Of a stretch of 35,230 nt of DNA, positions 34,068 to 35,230 are shown piece by piece (within the stretch, counting starts at the first letter, position 1; every line of letters starts with the position of its first letter). The stretch lies in NCBI GenBank assembly GCA_016784355.1, contig JADHUV010000026.1, positions 1 through 35,230 on the forward strand. The letters are read 5' to 3'. The position numbers and the translations under genes were made by a program. The notes beneath the pieces are model-generated. The model did not search any database and was not told the origin of the DNA. It was given only the letters and a program-made list of their open reading frames with translations. Origin of the DNA: Nitrospira sp. (GTDB lineage Bacteria; Nitrospirota; Thermodesulfovibrionia; UBA6902).

Positions 34068-35230
34068 ATGGCTTTTAAACCGCTGAAGACAAATGACTTA
34101 AGGGCAGGTATCTATGTAAGGCTCAACTACAAGTGGTCAGAGCATCCCTTCCTGCGCAATACTTTTAAGATATCCTCCATCAGAGAGATAGCAATAATAC
34201 ACAAGCATGGCCTGACAGACATAGAGTATGATCCCGAGAGATCTGACCCTGAGGCGCTAAAGAAACTGGAAACACATGCACCTCGCAATGCAACGGATGT
34301 AAAGAAAATCCTTGATATGGAGATCTCGGGAGAGGAAAAAGAACTTCAAGACAAAAAAGATGTTCGTATCAAGGCTTTTAAAAGACGTCGCGAGAGCATT
34401 AACAAGACCGAGAAGTTATATCAGAAGACCCTGACTGAGGGAAGGGGGATGATCAAGGATATAAATGCTGGGAGTGATCGGGGCCTGGAGATAGCTGATT
34501 CTATTATTGAGTCGATTATAACTACACTCAATGGAAACTCTTCACAGACATCGCTTATTAATGAGACGGAGAATATTGATAATAACAGCATTTCTTTTAT
34601 GCATGCCCTTAATGTATGTATACTGTCCATGACAATAGGTAATGAGCTGGGTATGAAGAGAAACGAGATGCATATGCTCGGACTTGGCGCCCTGCTTCAT
34701 GATATTGGTAAACTCAACATTCCGGCTGCTGTACGCCTTAAAAAGGGCAAATTGACCATGGCAGAGATATCCATGATGAAGATGCATCCGCAATATGGCA
34801 AAGATATGGCGACAAAGGTTGCATATTTCCCAAAAAACAGTATAGATATTATCTATCAGCATCATGAATGTCTGGATGGATCAGGTTATCCTCAGGGGAT
34901 TAAAAGCACAAATATATTATATATGAGCAGGATTGTCTCGGCTGTCAATGAATATGATAACCTGACAAATGATCTTACTCCCGGCGCAAGAAATTATACA
35001 CCAACCGAGGTTCTTGGGCATTTCTATAAAAATCGTCAAAAAGCACTTTCACCAGAGGTGATCGTCTCACTTATCAATACTATGACGGTCTATCCTCCCG
35101 GGAGCATTGTCAGACTTAATGACGGTTCAATCGGCATGGTGATCAGGATCAATCATAAGCACCGTATGAAGCCGATGATACTGGTGCATGAGCCGGAGGT
35201 TGCTAAGGAAGATGCCATTATTGTAGATCT
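34068..35230 (+). CDS. HD-GYP domain c-di-GMP phosphodiesterase (3' end outside window)
   Basis: The first 387 residues of a protein that continues past the window. It begins with a DUF3391-type N-terminal domain (about 3-70, LKTNDLRAGIYVRLNYKW), then a helical linker, then an HD-GYP domain (about 150-345) with LLHDIGKLN (His about 211), QHHECLDGSGYPQGI near residue 265, and a C-terminal beta segment (YPPGSIVRLNDGSIGMVIRIN). All c-di-GMP phosphodiesterase residues visible are intact. It has no membrane segment. The start ATG is at 34068 with GAGG about 13 nt upstream, a long spacing, so expression may be modest. The gap of 105 nt to the previous gene holds the hairpin. Confidence 0.9.
   Translation, partial: MAFKPLKTNDLRAGIYVRLNYKWSEHPFLRNTFKISSIREIAIIHKHGLTDIEYDPERSDPEALKKLETHAPRNATDVKKILDMEISGEEKELQDKKDVRIKAFKRRRESINKTEKLYQKTLTEGRGMIKDINAGSDRGLEIADSIIESIITTLNGNSSQTSLINETENIDNNSISFMHALNVCILSMTIGNELGMKRNEMHMLGLGALLHDIGKLNIPAAVRLKKGKLTMAEISMMKMHPQYGKDMATKVAYFPKNSIDIIYQHHECLDGSGYPQGIKSTNILYMSRIVSAVNEYDNLTNDLTPGARNYTPTEVLGHFYKNRQKALSPEVIVSLINTMTVYPPGSIVRLNDGSIGMVIRINHKHRMKPMILVHEPEVAKEDAIIVD

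Noticed and set aside
1..35230. CRISPR array or insertion sequence
   Set aside because: No regularly spaced repeats and no transposase gene were seen; the only mobile sign is the tRNA-Leu fragment.

Overview
The window looks like chromosome from a Gram-negative (diderm) bacterium, probably an anaerobic or microaerophilic environmental lineage. Outer-membrane chemistry is present: Kdo synthesis genes and an OmpA-type protein with thrombospondin type 3 repeats. Other pointers are an apparent selenocysteine thioredoxin, cysteine-rich PAS sensors, a c-heme-type sensor kinase and several c-di-GMP enzymes. Gene style and moderate GC would fit Nitrospirota or a deltaproteobacterial group. No rRNA or ribosomal protein is present, so this placement is inference.

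Layout. 1-1217: distal end of an integrated element carrying two overlapping genes of unknown function. It ends at 1218-1275 in a 3' fragment of a tRNA-Leu gene that looks like an attachment site. 1395-1946: a TlpA/ResA-like thioredoxin whose first active-site Cys codon is TGA, with a hairpin just downstream; I read it as a selenoprotein. 2031-3808: gcvH-lpdA, overlapping by ATGA, behind a good sigma70-type promoter. 3899-9113: a tightly packed plus-strand run kdsA-kdsD-kdsC-pgsA-plsY-queC-MDR dehydrogenase covering Kdo supply, phospholipid synthesis and queuosine precursor synthesis. 12967-9094 (minus): YeiH-type transporter, HAMP/PAS sensor, PAS/HD-GYP phosphodiesterase. 13086-16086 (plus): CinA-like protein, DUF4197 lipoprotein-like protein and the OmpA/TSP3 protein, closed by a strong terminator. 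24102-16324 (minus): a two-domain sugar kinase/UDPGP-type nucleotidyltransferase, DUF362 protein, methyltransferase, inositol monophosphatase family protein, FxsA, and an ABC-2 exporter. 27988-24271 (minus): a frameshifted PilZ-like gene, a GspE-N-like small protein, a FetAB-type ABC transporter and a diguanylate cyclase. 28224-35230 (plus): hybrid histidine kinase with a CxxCH sensor domain, small Cys-rich protein, RNase D-like exonuclease, YgiQ-type radical SAM protein, and an HD-GYP protein that runs off the window.

How the genes work together. KdsD, KdsA and KdsC give the three steps from ribulose 5-phosphate to free Kdo, while PgsA and PlsY supply phosphatidylglycerol phosphate and lysophosphatidate, so the 3.9-7.5 kb block is an envelope-building operon. 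One diguanylate cyclase, two HD-GYP proteins and a possible PilZ-like protein point to active c-di-GMP signalling in this neighbourhood. The most notable items are the in-frame TGA thioredoxin, the kinase-nucleotidyltransferase fusion with its DUF362/methyltransferase neighbours, and the unknown gene pair beside the tRNA-Leu attachment site.
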